Positions 8,671-17,132 of a stretch of 64,000 nucleotides of DNA are shown in pieces. The stretch is from Halobaculum litoreum. Lineage in GTDB: Archaea; Halobacteriota; Halobacteria; Halobacteriales; Haloferacaceae. The notes beneath the pieces were generated by a model. The model saw only the letters and a list, made by a program, of their open reading frames with translations, was not told the origin of the DNA and made no database searches. Within the stretch, counting starts at the first letter, position 1, and every line of letters begins with the position of its first letter. The stretch covers positions 496,001 through 560,000 of the forward strand of contig NZ_CP126156.1 in the NCBI RefSeq assembly GCF_030127125.1, written 5' to 3'. A program made the translations under genes and the position numbers.

Positions 8671-8803
8671 GCGGGAACGCAGTAGTGGACGCTTCTTAAG
8701 CGTGCTCACACCGGGCGGCGGCCCCGTCGACGCCGCCCCCGACCCGGGTCGTGCCCCGGCCGCGGCCCGCGGATTCACGGCCGTGCGGCCCGTACCCGCG
8801 CCG

Positions 8804-9563
8804 ATGACCGACACCGACCCGACGGCCCGCCGCGACGAGGCCGTGCGCGCGCTCGTCGACCGCGACCCCGCCCGCGCGGGCGACCTGTACAGTCTCGTCG
8901 CCCGCGGCGTCCTCGCGGGCCGCGAGGCCGAGGGCCACGACCGCGCCGTCCTCGGCGAGGACGCGAGCTACGGGGGTACGGGCTCCGCTACCTCCTGCTC
9001 GCGGCGTTCGCCTACCGCGCCGCCGGGGCCGACCGCCGGGCCCGCCTGCGCGCCCGCGAGGGGAACGCCGTCGCCGCCGACTACGCGGGCGTCCTCGACT
9101 CGGCCGCGGAGCGCGCCTGTTGCTTCGAGGCGATGGGCGACTTCGGCGCCGCTGGCGGGCTCGGCGACGACGGCGCCGACGCGTACGACCGCGCCGTCGG
9201 CTGTACCGCGCGGCGGACGAGCCCGAGCCGCTGTCGCGCGCGACCGAGCCGCTCTTCGAGGCCGTCCGGCTCGGCCCCCAGCAGGCGGCCCGCAACACGA
9301 CCCACGGGTTCGACTGGGACGACCTCCACGGCTCGGACCCCGGCTCGGGCGAGTACCTCGCCCACCGCGCGCGGTTCAAGCGCTCGCGGGTGCCGCGGAT
9401 CGCCGAAACCGTCGCCGACACCGGGTTCCTCGCGCCCCCGCGGGGGACGACGGAGCACAACAACGCGGTGTACGTCTGTCCGGAGTGCGAGCGCTCGGAG
9501 GTGAACTGGATCGCCGGGATGGAGGTGTGTCTCGACTGCGACGTGCCCATGCGCGAGCGGTAG
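8804..9563 (+). CDS. Haloarchaeal protein with C-terminal zinc ribbon (two frameshifts)
   Basis: Once two missing G residues are restored, near 8974 (GGGGG run) and near 9203, this is a 253-residue protein. It has an alpha-helical N-terminal two-thirds rich in Ala and Arg (YLLLAAFAYRAAGADRRARL, ERACCFEAMGDFGAAGGLGD) that looks like a TPR-type scaffold. The C-terminal zinc ribbon is VCPECERSEVNWIAGMEVCLDC. A stretch near the middle, GPQQAARNTTHGFDWDDLHGS, looks strongly conserved. It is transcribed divergently from hisC with 133 bases between them. Both shifts lie in G runs and are probably sequence errors. The function is not known to me. Confidence 0.65.
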
Positions 9564-9575
9564 CCCCGCGGGTCG

Positions 9576-9941
9576 TCACACGCCGAGCACGCGCCGCAGG
9601 CGTCCGACGACGCCGTCGCCGCCGTCGTCGCCGAACAGCTCGCGCTCGACGGCGTCGAGTTCCTCGTCGCCGAAGCGGTCGTCCGCGCGCGCCTCGACGA
9701 GCCAGTCGCGCCACTCCTCGTCGGCGAGCACGCCCCGCGACTCCGGGCCCCACTGCTCGCGGAGTTCCGCGCGGTCCGCGAAGGGGACGTCCATGTCGCC
9801 GCCGCCCCACACGAGCGGCGAGAGGGCGAACGCGTACTCCTCGTGGTCGAGCGGGCGGAAGCGGTACGGGTAGCCGTTGAAGCAGAACACCTCGTCGGTG
9901 CCGACCGTCTCGCCCGTCGGGAGCTCGAGCGTCGCGTCCAT
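9576..9941 (-). CDS. Conserved haloarchaeal hypothetical protein
   Basis: A 121-residue acidic, soluble protein starting MDATLELPTGETVGTDEVF. The central PYRFRPLDHEEYAFALSPLVWG region has the look of a compact alpha/beta fold, followed by helical EEWRDWLVEARADDRFGDEE. No catalytic motif, signal peptide or membrane segment is seen. It lies between two unrelated genes, convergent with the zinc-ribbon protein (12 bases between stops) and downstream of hflX on the same strand (46-base gap). I do not recognise a named family. Confidence 0.6.
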   Translation of the reverse strand: MDATLELPTGETVGTDEVFCFNGYPYRFRPLDHEEYAFALSPLVWGGGDMDVPFADRAELREQWGPESRGVLADEEWRDWLVEARADDRFGDEELDAVERELFGDDGGDGVVGRLRRVLGV

Positions 9942-9987
9942 ACCGAGGGGTGGCGCTCGACGCGGATGTGCCTTCGGCCCGCGGCGG

Positions 9988-11310
9988 CTACTCCCCGCAG
10001 GCGTCGCCGAGGGCGTCGGCGCGTCGCCGCGCCTCCTCGACGACCGACGGCTTGCCGGCGAACTCGACGGCGACGGCGTCGGCGCCGTACGTCGCGTCGG
10101 CGTCGCCGTGTTCGTGGAGCCACGAGAGGAACGCCTGCGCCGCGCCGGAGTTCGGGACGGCGAAGGAGGCCGTCGCGCCGGGAAGCGCGTCGACCAGCGC
10201 CGACCGGAGGCGGTCGAGGCCCGCGCCGTCGAGCGCGCTGACCGCCACGGGCTCGCGGGTGTCGACGTCGCCCCCGGCGAGCACGTCGGCGACGGCCGCG
10301 AGCGCCGCCGCCCGTCCGTCGTCGTCGAGACGGTCGACCTTGTTCACGACGGGGATCACCGGCCCCGTCGCGTCGGCCGCCAGCACCTCCACCGTCGTCT
10401 CCAGCCGGCGGCGCAGGCGGTCCTCGTCGGCGCTGGCGTCCACGACCGCCAGCACCGCGTCCGCGGCGGCGATCTCGTCGAGCGTCGCCGAGAACGAGCG
10501 CACGAGGTCGTGGGGGAGGTCCGCGACCAGCCCGACGGTGTCGGTACACAGCACCCGCCGGCCGTCCAGCGTCGCCCGCCGGGTGGTCGTCTCCAGCGTC
10601 TCGAACAGGCGGTCCTCGGCGGTCGCCGCTTCGGCGAGGTCCGCGTGCCCCTCGGCCGACGGCGGCGCCACGGCCATGTCGTCGGCGAGCCGCCGGAGCA
10701 GCGTCGACTTCCCCGCGTTCGTGTAGCCCGCCAGCGCGACGAGGTCGAACCCCTCCGCGCGGCGCCGCTCGCGGCGGTCGGCCGCGGCGTCGGTGATCCC
10801 GTCGAGCTTCGCCTCTAGCGCGTCGATGCGGCGCTCGGCGTCGAGCACGGGCGACCCCTTCTCGAAGAACGCCCGGTTCAGCGCCGACTCCCCCTCCGCC
10901 CGTTCGAGCCGGGGGAGTTCGTACCGCAGCGTCGCCAGCTCCGCCTGCGTGCGGGCGGCGGTCGAGCCGGCGCCCGCGACGAAGATCTCCAACACGAGCC
11001 GGTAGCGGTCCACCAGCGTCGTCCCCGCCGGGAGCAGCGTCAACAGGTCCGCGTACTGCCCCGGAGAGAGTTCGCCGTCGAACACCACCGCGTCGGCGTC
11101 CGCGTCGGCGACGACGTCGGCCAGGTCCCGGGCCTTGCCCGCGCCGAGGTTGTACCGGCGGTCCTCGGCGCGCCGTTGCGTCAGTTCCCCGACGACGTCG
11201 TAGCCGGCCGCCGCCGCGAGGCGTCGGATCTCGGTCGTGTCGGGCGTGTCGTCTGCGTCGCGGGCGGCGACCACCGCCCGTCCGTCCGTCAGTCTATTTC
11301 GTACGTTCAC
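9988..11310 (-). CDS. hflX: Ribosome-associated GTPase HflX
   Basis: A 440-residue HflX-family GTPase. Its N-terminal HflX domain contains AGKARDLADVVADADADAV and the glycine-rich segment TTLVDRYRLVLEIF; a helical linker and the G domain follow. G1 is GYTNAGKST, G2 is within TTTRRATLDG, G3 is DTVGLVADLP, G4 is NKVD and G5 is SALDGAGLD. HflX splits or rescues stalled ribosomes in bacteria; the archaeal role is presumed similar. The start is GTG at 11310 giving MNVRNRLTDGRAVV. Translation is probably leaderless or nearly so. Confidence 0.93.
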   Translation of the reverse strand: MNVRNRLTDGRAVVAARDADDTPDTTEIRRLAAAAGYDVVGELTQRRAEDRRYNLGAGKARDLADVVADADADAVVFDGELSPGQYADLLTLLPAGTTLVDRYRLVLEIFVAGAGSTAARTQAELATLRYELPRLERAEGESALNRAFFEKGSPVLDAERRIDALEAKLDGITDAAADRRERRRAEGFDLVALAGYTNAGKSTLLRRLADDMAVAPPSAEGHADLAEAATAEDRLFETLETTTRRATLDGRRVLCTDTVGLVADLPHDLVRSFSATLDEIAAADAVLAVVDASADEDRLRRRLETTVEVLAADATGPVIPVVNKVDRLDDDGRAAALAAVADVLAGGDVDTREPVAVSALDGAGLDRLRSALVDALPGATASFAVPNSGAAQAFLSWLHEHGDADATYGADAVAVEFAGKPSVVEEARRRADALGDACGE

Positions 11311-11628
11311 TGTGTGTCGTGACCGCGGGCCCGCCGGCGTCGGGAGGGGAGTCCCGACGATGGCGAACGCGCGGTCGGTCGCTCGTCGGTCGGTCTTCTC
11401 GGGGGCGAGACCCCCGCCGTGCCGAGCGACGCGTCCTCGCCGACGCGCCGGTCAGCGGGACGGAGAACTGGGCTCCATGGGCGTCCGGTGTCCGTGCTCC
11501 GTGATGAGGGTTTCCCCGACGTGTGGATCGGTGACACCTGTTGCGTCGGCCACGACGAATAGGTCCCTGAACGGTTCTTTTCGATTCACGGTAGTATTAT
11601 TACACACTATTCTTCGTGTAGATACGCA
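11311..11628. promoter_or_regulatory. Divergent intergenic region between hflX and the subtilisin gene
   Basis: 318 bases without a convincing gene. Toward the subtilisin gene the DNA becomes AT-rich, and TATTATTACA at 11595-11604 sits about 30 bases before the ATG at 11629, fitting a TATA box with a very short leader. On the other side the hflX start lies at 11310. An open minus-strand frame here has Arg/Ser/Thr-rich low-complexity content and no family look, so it is not called. Confidence 0.5.
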
Positions 11629-13059
11629 ATGTCAAAACATAGCAGACGGGGCGTCCTCAAGGGGATCGGGGCGGCCGCAGTCGGTGTGGGTCTCGGTGCG
11701 GGGCAGGTGAGTGCGAGCGCGGCCGACGAGCGGTTCCTCGTCAACCTCCGCGAGGTCTCCCGGAGCGAGATCCCCGACGACGTGGAGATCGTCCACGACC
11801 TCTCGCAGTCGGACGTCCTCGTCGCGCGCGGCGACGAGACGACGGTCGGGACGAGCGCCGCGACGGTGCCGGACATCGCGTTCGACCTGAGCGACGACCG
11901 GACCGGCGCCGTCGTCGCGGCCGACGGCCCGACCGCCGCCGGCGAGGGCAACAGCCACAACCACGACGGCCCCGCGAACAACTCGGAGTATCAGTGGGAC
12001 AAACGCGTCCAGAACCTCAGCAACGACCTGACGGACAAGCCCGGCAACGGGAAGACGGTGCACGACGTGACCACCGGCGAGGGGACGCGCGTCGCCGTCG
12101 TCGACTCCGGCGTCTACGACGGCCACCCCGACCTCGCGGACGTCGTCGACGACGACCTCTCGCGGAACTTCACGACCGACCCGTTCGACTGGCGGCCCAA
12201 CGGGGCCGGCAACCACGGCACCCACGTCGCCGGCACGATCGCCGCGACGAACAGCAACGACGGCCCCGACGGCGGCGTTCTCGGCACGGCGCCCGACACC
12301 GAGATCGTCTCGCTGCGGATGTTCTCCGGACTCGAAGGTTACTTCGGCGACGGCCTCGCCGCGTGGGAGTACGCCGCCGAGATCGGCTGTGACGCGATCA
12401 ACTACAGCGTCGGCTACACCGTCTCGGACACCGAGGAGTACCCGGGCCTGCTCCAACTGGAGCAGATCATCAGTCAGGTGGCGACGACGGTCCGCTCGCA
12501 GGGGACGGTCATCGTCAACTCCGCCGGCAACGCCTCGCTCGACATGGACGCTCCGAACCAGCTCAGCCTCCCGACCGAGGCCGACGACGTGTTCGGCGTC
12601 GCCGCCACCGGCCCCATCGGCTTCAGTTGGGGCGACGAACAGGACGACAACGAGGAGAAGTGGCTGTCCGGGAACCGCCTCGAGGAGCCGACGACCCAGC
12701 CCGCCGTGTACACGAACTACGGCGGCGCCGTCGACGTGAGCGCCGCGGGCGGCAACTACGACTACGAGGAGATCGTCGTCGAGGAGAACTTGAAGGCGTA
12801 CAACGACCTCGTGTTCTCGACGATCAACACGACCGACGACGACGGGAACGTCGTCCCCGGCTACGGCTGGAAAGCCGGCACCTCGATGGCCGCGCCGCAG
12901 GTCGCGGGCGCGGTCGCGCTCGTGAAGTCGCTGCGTCCCGACGCCACTCCCGACGAGGTGGAGGGACTCATCCAAGAGACCGCGTCGATGCCCGAGGAGG
13001 GCGAACGCTACCACGGCGCCGGCCACCTCGACCTCGAGGAACTCGTCAAGCGCGCCTGA
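11629..13059 (+). CDS. Secreted subtilisin-like serine protease (halolysin-type S8), Tat signal
   Basis: A 476-residue extracellular protease. The N-terminus MSKHSRRGVLKGIGAAAVGVG carries the twin-arginine motif for Tat export of a folded protein. A propeptide of about 90 residues follows, including FLVNLREVSRSEIPDDVE. The S8 catalytic triad is D159 (VVDSGVYDGHPDL), H196 (GNHGTHVAGT) and S419 (GTSMAAPQVAG), with the oxyanion asparagine in NSAGNAS. Unlike classic halolysins there is no long C-terminal extension; the protein ends soon after the catalytic domain (HLDLEELVKRA). An acidic insertion (EEKWLSGNRLEEPTTQP) sits between the Asn and Ser motifs. No adjacent inhibitor gene is recognisable. 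The promoter is AT-rich. Confidence 0.95.
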   Translation: MSKHSRRGVLKGIGAAAVGVGLGAGQVSASAADERFLVNLREVSRSEIPDDVEIVHDLSQSDVLVARGDETTVGTSAATVPDIAFDLSDDRTGAVVAADGPTAAGEGNSHNHDGPANNSEYQWDKRVQNLSNDLTDKPGNGKTVHDVTTGEGTRVAVVDSGVYDGHPDLADVVDDDLSRNFTTDPFDWRPNGAGNHGTHVAGTIAATNSNDGPDGGVLGTAPDTEIVSLRMFSGLEGYFGDGLAAWEYAAEIGCDAINYSVGYTVSDTEEYPGLLQLEQIISQVATTVRSQGTVIVNSAGNASLDMDAPNQLSLPTEADDVFGVAATGPIGFSWGDEQDDNEEKWLSGNRLEEPTTQPAVYTNYGGAVDVSAAGGNYDYEEIVVEENLKAYNDLVFSTINTTDDDGNVVPGYGWKAGTSMAAPQVAGAVALVKSLRPDATPDEVEGLIQETASMPEEGERYHGAGHLDLEELVKRA

Positions 13060-13092
13060 ACCGGCACCGACCGCCGGGATCCGGTTTCGTCG

Positions 13093-13413
13093 TTACTCCG
13101 ACTCGTCGCTCTCCACAGCGTCGTCGCCGTCCCCGTCGACCGCCTCGATGAGGTAGTGGGCCTCGTCTTGACGGACGAGGTCGGCCTCCTCGCGCATGCT
13201 GACGACGTAGCCGGTCGGGCCGCGCTCCAGTTCGTGCGCCGCGCTCACGCGCACGAGGTTTCCGATCACCTGTGCCGACGGGGGCGCCTGCGCGGCGCCG
13301 CAGTCGTACACGGTGAGCAGCTCGTTGCCGTCGCGGGTCTCGTACACGATGACCCGTGCGTGCGGGGCGAGCCGCCAGCGGTCGTCGCCGCTGGGCGGCA
13401 GTTTCAGCGTCAC
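13093..13413 (-). CDS. Small conserved protein translationally coupled to HerA
   Basis: A 106-residue protein beginning at GTG 13413 with LKLPPSGDDRWRLAPHARVI. It is mostly beta (VIVYETRDGNELLTVYDCG, GYVVSMREEADLV) with an acidic C-terminal tail. The GTG overlaps the stop of the HerA-type ATPase gene (GTGA), so it is the second gene of that transcript. No known domain is recognised. The coupling suggests a role tied to the ATPase, perhaps as a small partner, but that is inference. Confidence 0.65.
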   Translation of the reverse strand: MTLKLPPSGDDRWRLAPHARVIVYETRDGNELLTVYDCGAAQAPPSAQVIGNLVRVSAAHELERGPTGYVVSMREEADLVRQDEAHYLIEAVDGDGDDAVESDESE

Positions 13414-15224
13414 GGCGACAGGTCCGGGTCGAGGCCGGCGGCCGCCTCGATCTCGGCGACCACCTCCACGAGCTCCTGTTCGTCGGCGTGGTCGCCGTAC
13501 ACCCGGCGCACGAGGTCCGGCAGGGTGTAGGCGTACTCGCCCCCGCTGCGGTGTTCGACGAACCCCGCCCGGCGGAGCACCTTGTTGCGGGCGTACGCGT
13601 ACGTCCGGTCGCCCGAGCCGTTCGCCGACCGGTGGGCCGCGAACGGCGTCGACCGCCCCGCCGCGCGGTACGCCGCGAGCATCCCGCGGGTCACGTCCTC
13701 CAGCGACTCCACCGCCCGGACGAACCCCGCGACGACCGCCTCGCGGTGGCGCAGTTCGTCCCCGTCGACGAACGCGGCCGCGCCGTCGGCCTCGTCGAAC
13801 CCCGACCGCGACCGGGCCGGCGAGATGTCGACGCCGTCGGTCGGCGGGACGGCGTCGGCGACGCGGCCGTCGCTCGCCCCACCGTCGGCGGCGTCGCCCG
13901 CGGCGGCCGACGTCCCGTTCGTCGCCGCCACCGCGGCCCCCTCGCGGCCGTCGCCGGCGTCGTGGGTCGCGCCGTCCGCGTCGGCCGTCGCGTCCGCGGC
14001 GGCGCCGGGCTCCTCGTAGTCGTGTAGCTCCGACTGGTCGTCGTTCACCGGGCTGCCGAACGCGTCGTCCCCGTCGCGTCGTCGGGGCTCGGGGGCGGAG
14101 CCGTCCGCCGGCGGCCCGCCCGTCCCGGCGGCGTCCCGGCTGCGGTTCCGGCCCGTGCCGCCGCGGTACGGCGCCTCGGCCTTCTGGAGCAGCGCCTGCG
14201 CGAACTTGTCCGCCATGTTCGACATGTCCCGCGCCTCCTCCAGTTCCCGTTCGAGTTGGGTGATGCGCTGGTTCTTCTTGTCCAACTCCTGCCGGAGGTC
14301 CGCCAGCTCCGACTCCGTGCGCTCGCGCTCGTCGGTGATCGTCTTCAGCTCGGAGACGAGGTCGCCCGAGACGGACTTCAGGTCGGGGCGCTCGAAGTCG
14401 TCGAGGCCGGGCGTGGCGCCCGCGTCGAACGTCGTCTTGCGGCGGAACTGGACCCGCCTGATCGACTCGGCCCAGTCGGTCATCAGGAACGCCTCGCCGT
14501 CGTCCATGTCCTCGATGGCCTCGCCGTACTCGCTGCCGAGGATCCGGGAGACGACCTTCGTGTCGTTGTCCCAGGTGAGCCGGTGCCAGCAGAGCCAGTC
14601 GCACTGGGTAATGAAGTCCTTCTTCACGTCCGCGGGGCGCTGGGAGATGCCGACGATGCCGAGGCCGTGTTTGCGCCCGCGCTTGCCGATCTTGATGAGG
14701 GTCTTGCCGGTCTTGTCCATCCCCGCGCCCTCGGGGATGTACTCGTGGCACTCCTCGACGAGCATGAGGAACGGCTTCTTCAGCTTCTTCTCCTTGGCGA
14801 ACAGTTGGCGCGCGGTCTCGCGGATCAGCTCGGAGGCCTCGTCCTCGTCGAGGTAGCCCGACACGTCGAGGATGATCGGGACGTTCTCTTCGAGCGCGAG
14901 CGAGGCGATCTTCCCCGCGTGCTCGGCCGACACTTGGATGTCGCACTCCTCGTCGGCGCCGACGTGGAGGATCTCGAACTCCTCTTTCAGCCCGTAGTAC
15001 TCGCCGTCGGAGTCGACGATGAGCACCGGAAAGCTGTTCGCGAGGAGCTTCTCGATGACGACGGAGGCGGTGTTGGACTTCCCGCTGCCGGACTTGCCCG
15101 TGATGAAGCCGCGCCCCGTCAGGATCTCGACCACCGGCAGCGAGATCGGCGTTCCCGGCGAAAGACCCGACTCGCCGCCGACGCCGTCGCTCACGTCCGC
15201 GACGGTGATGGTCTCGTCGCTCAT
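13410..15224 (-). CDS. HerA/FtsK-HerA superfamily ATPase
   Basis: A 604-residue HerA-type ATPase. Walker A is GKSGSGKSN (residues 43-51) directly after RGFITG; Walker B is KPFLMLVEECHEYIPEG; the sensor-like GIVGISQRPADVKKDF and arginine-rich SIRRVQFRRKTTFD follow. Then come a coiled coil (ELADLRQELDKKNQRITQLE), a long acidic disordered stretch, and a C-terminal winged-helix-like segment (RNKVLRRAGFVEHRSGGEY). HerA hexamers translocate DNA in end resection with NurA; no nurA or mre11/rad50 lies nearby. The C-terminal additions exceed canonical HerA, and this may be a haloarchaeal paralogue with a regulatory rather than resection role. ATG start at 15224. Confidence 0.88.
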   Translation of the reverse strand: MSDETITVADVSDGVGGESGLSPGTPISLPVVEILTGRGFITGKSGSGKSNTASVVIEKLLANSFPVLIVDSDGEYYGLKEEFEILHVGADEECDIQVSAEHAGKIASLALEENVPIILDVSGYLDEDEASELIRETARQLFAKEKKLKKPFLMLVEECHEYIPEGAGMDKTGKTLIKIGKRGRKHGLGIVGISQRPADVKKDFITQCDWLCWHRLTWDNDTKVVSRILGSEYGEAIEDMDDGEAFLMTDWAESIRRVQFRRKTTFDAGATPGLDDFERPDLKSVSGDLVSELKTITDERERTESELADLRQELDKKNQRITQLERELEEARDMSNMADKFAQALLQKAEAPYRGGTGRNRSRDAAGTGGPPADGSAPEPRRRDGDDAFGSPVNDDQSELHDYEEPGAAADATADADGATHDAGDGREGAAVAATNGTSAAAGDAADGGASDGRVADAVPPTDGVDISPARSRSGFDEADGAAAFVDGDELRHREAVVAGFVRAVESLEDVTRGMLAAYRAAGRSTPFAAHRSANGSGDRTYAYARNKVLRRAGFVEHRSGGEYAYTLPDLVRRVYGDHADEQELVEVVAEIEAAAGLDPDLSP

Positions 15225-15394
15225 TACCCCACCCTGACGCCCGCCCCGGCTTAACTCCAGCCGTCCGGTCGGACGCGCGTCAGACGCCGCGGGGCGACCC
15301 GCGGCCGCGCTCGCCGCCGTCTCCGCCGGGAGCCGACGCGGCGAGGGCGCCGTATCCGAACAGCAATGTGGGGGGGCGCGTGAACCGCCGGACG

Positions 15395-15874
15395 ATGCGG
15401 GTATTCGAGACCGAACTTCCAGGGGTGGGCCGGCGGTACACCGCGAAGTTCCCCGACGGCGGCCAGTTCGTCATCGTCCATCGCAACGACGGGCGGCGCC
15501 GAACCTACTGGCGGGGGGGGAGGCCGACGGCGACAGCGAGCCGCTGTTCGAACTCACCGAGTCGCAGGCGCGCACGATCGGCGAACTGTTCGAGGGGAGC
15601 TACTTCTCCCCCCGTCGCGGCCGACCTCGACGACGCCTTCGAGGAGGCGCCGATCCGTTCGGTCGGGATCGACGCCGGGTCGCCGGTCGCGGACGCGACG
15701 ATCCGGGAGACGGGGATCCGGAGCAGGACCGGCGCGTCGATCCTCGCGATCCGCCGCGGCGACGACCTCCTCTCGAACCCCGACCCGGACACCGCGATCC
15801 GGGCGGGCGACACGCTCGTCGTCGTTGGGACCGAGGAGGCCTACGACGCGCTCGACCGGCTCCTCGCGGGGTAG
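15395..15874 (+). CDS. TrkA-C domain regulatory subunit of cation/proton antiporter (two frameshifts)
   Basis: After correcting a missing G in the eight-G run near 15513-15520 and an extra C in the six-C run near 15608-15613, this encodes 159 residues. The N-terminal half (MRVFETELPGVGRRYTAKF, QFVIVHRNDGRR, TESQARTIGELFEG) matches regulatory subunits of the KhtT/AmhT kind. The C-terminal TrkA-C (RCK-C) domain is VGIDAGSPVADATIRETG to GDTLVVVGTEEAYDAL. RCK-C domains bind ions or nucleotides and gate the transporter. It ends ten bases before the GTG of the CPA2 antiporter, so the two are one operon. Both shifts are in homopolymers and probably errors. Confidence 0.8.
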   Translation: MRVFETELPGVGRRYTAKFPDGGQFVIVHRNDGRRRTYWRGGRPTATASRCSNSPSRRRARSANCSRGATSPPVAADLDDAFEEAPIRSVGIDAGSPVADATIRETGIRSRTGASILAIRRGDDLLSNPDPDTAIRAGDTLVVVGTEEAYDALDRLLAG

Positions 15875-15884
15875 TCTCCCGCAC

Positions 15885-17102
15885 GTGGTCGCCCTTCCAC
15901 CCCTGTTGACGGTCGGCGTCGCGCTCGTCGCGCTGGCCGTCGCCGGCGGGATCGCGCGCCGGCTCGGCCACTCGGTCATCGCCGCCTACATCCTCGTGGG
16001 GATCCTCGTCGGGCCGGCGGCACCGACGGTCGGCGCGACGCCGCTGACCCTGCTCGCGACGCCCGACTCGCTGCGGCTGTTGGCCGACCTCGGCGTCGTC
16101 CTGTTGCTGTTCTTCGTCGGGCTGGAGCTCGGTCTCGACCACCTGTTCGCCGAACGGGACCGGTTCCTCCGCGCGAGCGTCGCCGACGTGGGCATCAGCC
16201 TCCCGCTGGGTGTCGGCGTCGGCCTCGCGCTCGGCTTCTCGTGGCTGGAGGCGGCGTTCGTCGGCCTGATCGTGTTCAACTCCTCCACGGTGATCGTCGC
16301 GAAGTCGCTCACGGACCTGGGGTGGATCGCCGATCCGGAGAGCCACGTGGTGCTCGGCGTCCTCGTCGTCGAGGACGTGCTGACGGCGCTGGGGTTCGCG
16401 GTGCTGTCGGTGTTCCTCGTGCGCGGGGCGGACGTCTCCGGCGCGGTGGCGTCCGTCGGCAGGTCGTTGGCGTTCCTGCTCGTGCTCGTCGCGGCGGCGT
16501 ACTACGGCGCGGGGCTGCTCGAACGCGCGTTCGACGGCGACTCGGGCGAGCTGTTCTCGCTCGGCGTCGTCGGCCTCGGGGCGGCCGTCGCCGGCGCCGG
16601 GCTCGCGGTCGGGGTGAGCGAGGCGGTCGCGGCGTTCGTCGTCGGCACCGCCTTCGGGCGCACCCACCACGCCGCCCGGATCGAACGGCTGCTCGCGCCG
16701 GTGCGCGACCTGTTCGCGGCGGTGTTCTTCCTCGCGATCGGCCTGGCGACCGACCCGCGGCTGTTGACCGCGACGGCGGGGATCGTCGCGGTCGCCACGG
16801 TCGTCACCGTCTCCGGCCAACTGGTGAGCGGCTCGCTCGCCGGGCTCGCGTACGGACTGGACCGCCGTCGCGCGGTCCGGGTCGGCTGTGCGTTGGCTCC
16901 CCGGGGGGAGTTCTCGCTGGTCATCGCGGCGTTCCTCGCCACGGCCGGCACGACCCCGGCGCTCCGGGAGACGATCCCCGCGTTCACCGTCGGCTACGTC
17001 CTCGTGACCAGCGTGCTCGGCACGGTGCTGATGCGACACGCCGACCGGATCCACGCGCTCGTCCCCGTCCGTCGCCCCGGCGCCGACCCGGACGACGGCT
17101 GA
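15885..17102 (+). CDS. CPA2-family cation:proton antiporter (KefB/KhtU type)
   Basis: A 405-residue membrane transporter with about 12 predicted helices. CPA2 landmarks are GLELGLDHLF after a polyleucine helix (VVLLLFFVGLELG), the VFNSSTVIVAKSL loop, VVEDVLTALGFAVL with the conserved acidic residues of the ion pathway, VGTAFGRT and the late ALAPRGEFSLVIAAF. It would exchange K+ or Na+ for H+ across the cytoplasmic membrane. No cytoplasmic TrkA-N domain is attached; regulation is expected from the separate TrkA-C subunit encoded ten bases upstream. The start is GTG 15885, following the upstream stop closely. Confidence 0.92.
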   Translation: MVALPPLLTVGVALVALAVAGGIARRLGHSVIAAYILVGILVGPAAPTVGATPLTLLATPDSLRLLADLGVVLLLFFVGLELGLDHLFAERDRFLRASVADVGISLPLGVGVGLALGFSWLEAAFVGLIVFNSSTVIVAKSLTDLGWIADPESHVVLGVLVVEDVLTALGFAVLSVFLVRGADVSGAVASVGRSLAFLLVLVAAAYYGAGLLERAFDGDSGELFSLGVVGLGAAVAGAGLAVGVSEAVAAFVVGTAFGRTHHAARIERLLAPVRDLFAAVFFLAIGLATDPRLLTATAGIVAVATVVTVSGQLVSGSLAGLAYGLDRRRAVRVGCALAPRGEFSLVIAAFLATAGTTPALRETIPAFTVGYVLVTSVLGTVLMRHADRIHALVPVRRPGADPDDG

Positions 17103-17132
17103 GGCGGCCGCGACGGTCCCCGCCCGGCCGGC

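Noticed and set aside
11307-11537. Minus-strand open frame beside hflX
   Set aside because: Arg/Ser/Pro-rich, overlaps the hflX start and has no recognisable domain.
15366-15394. Upstream GTG/ATG as start of the TrkA-C subunit
   Set aside because: It would add nine Gly/Arg-rich residues; the ATG at 15395 gives the conserved MRVFETELPG.
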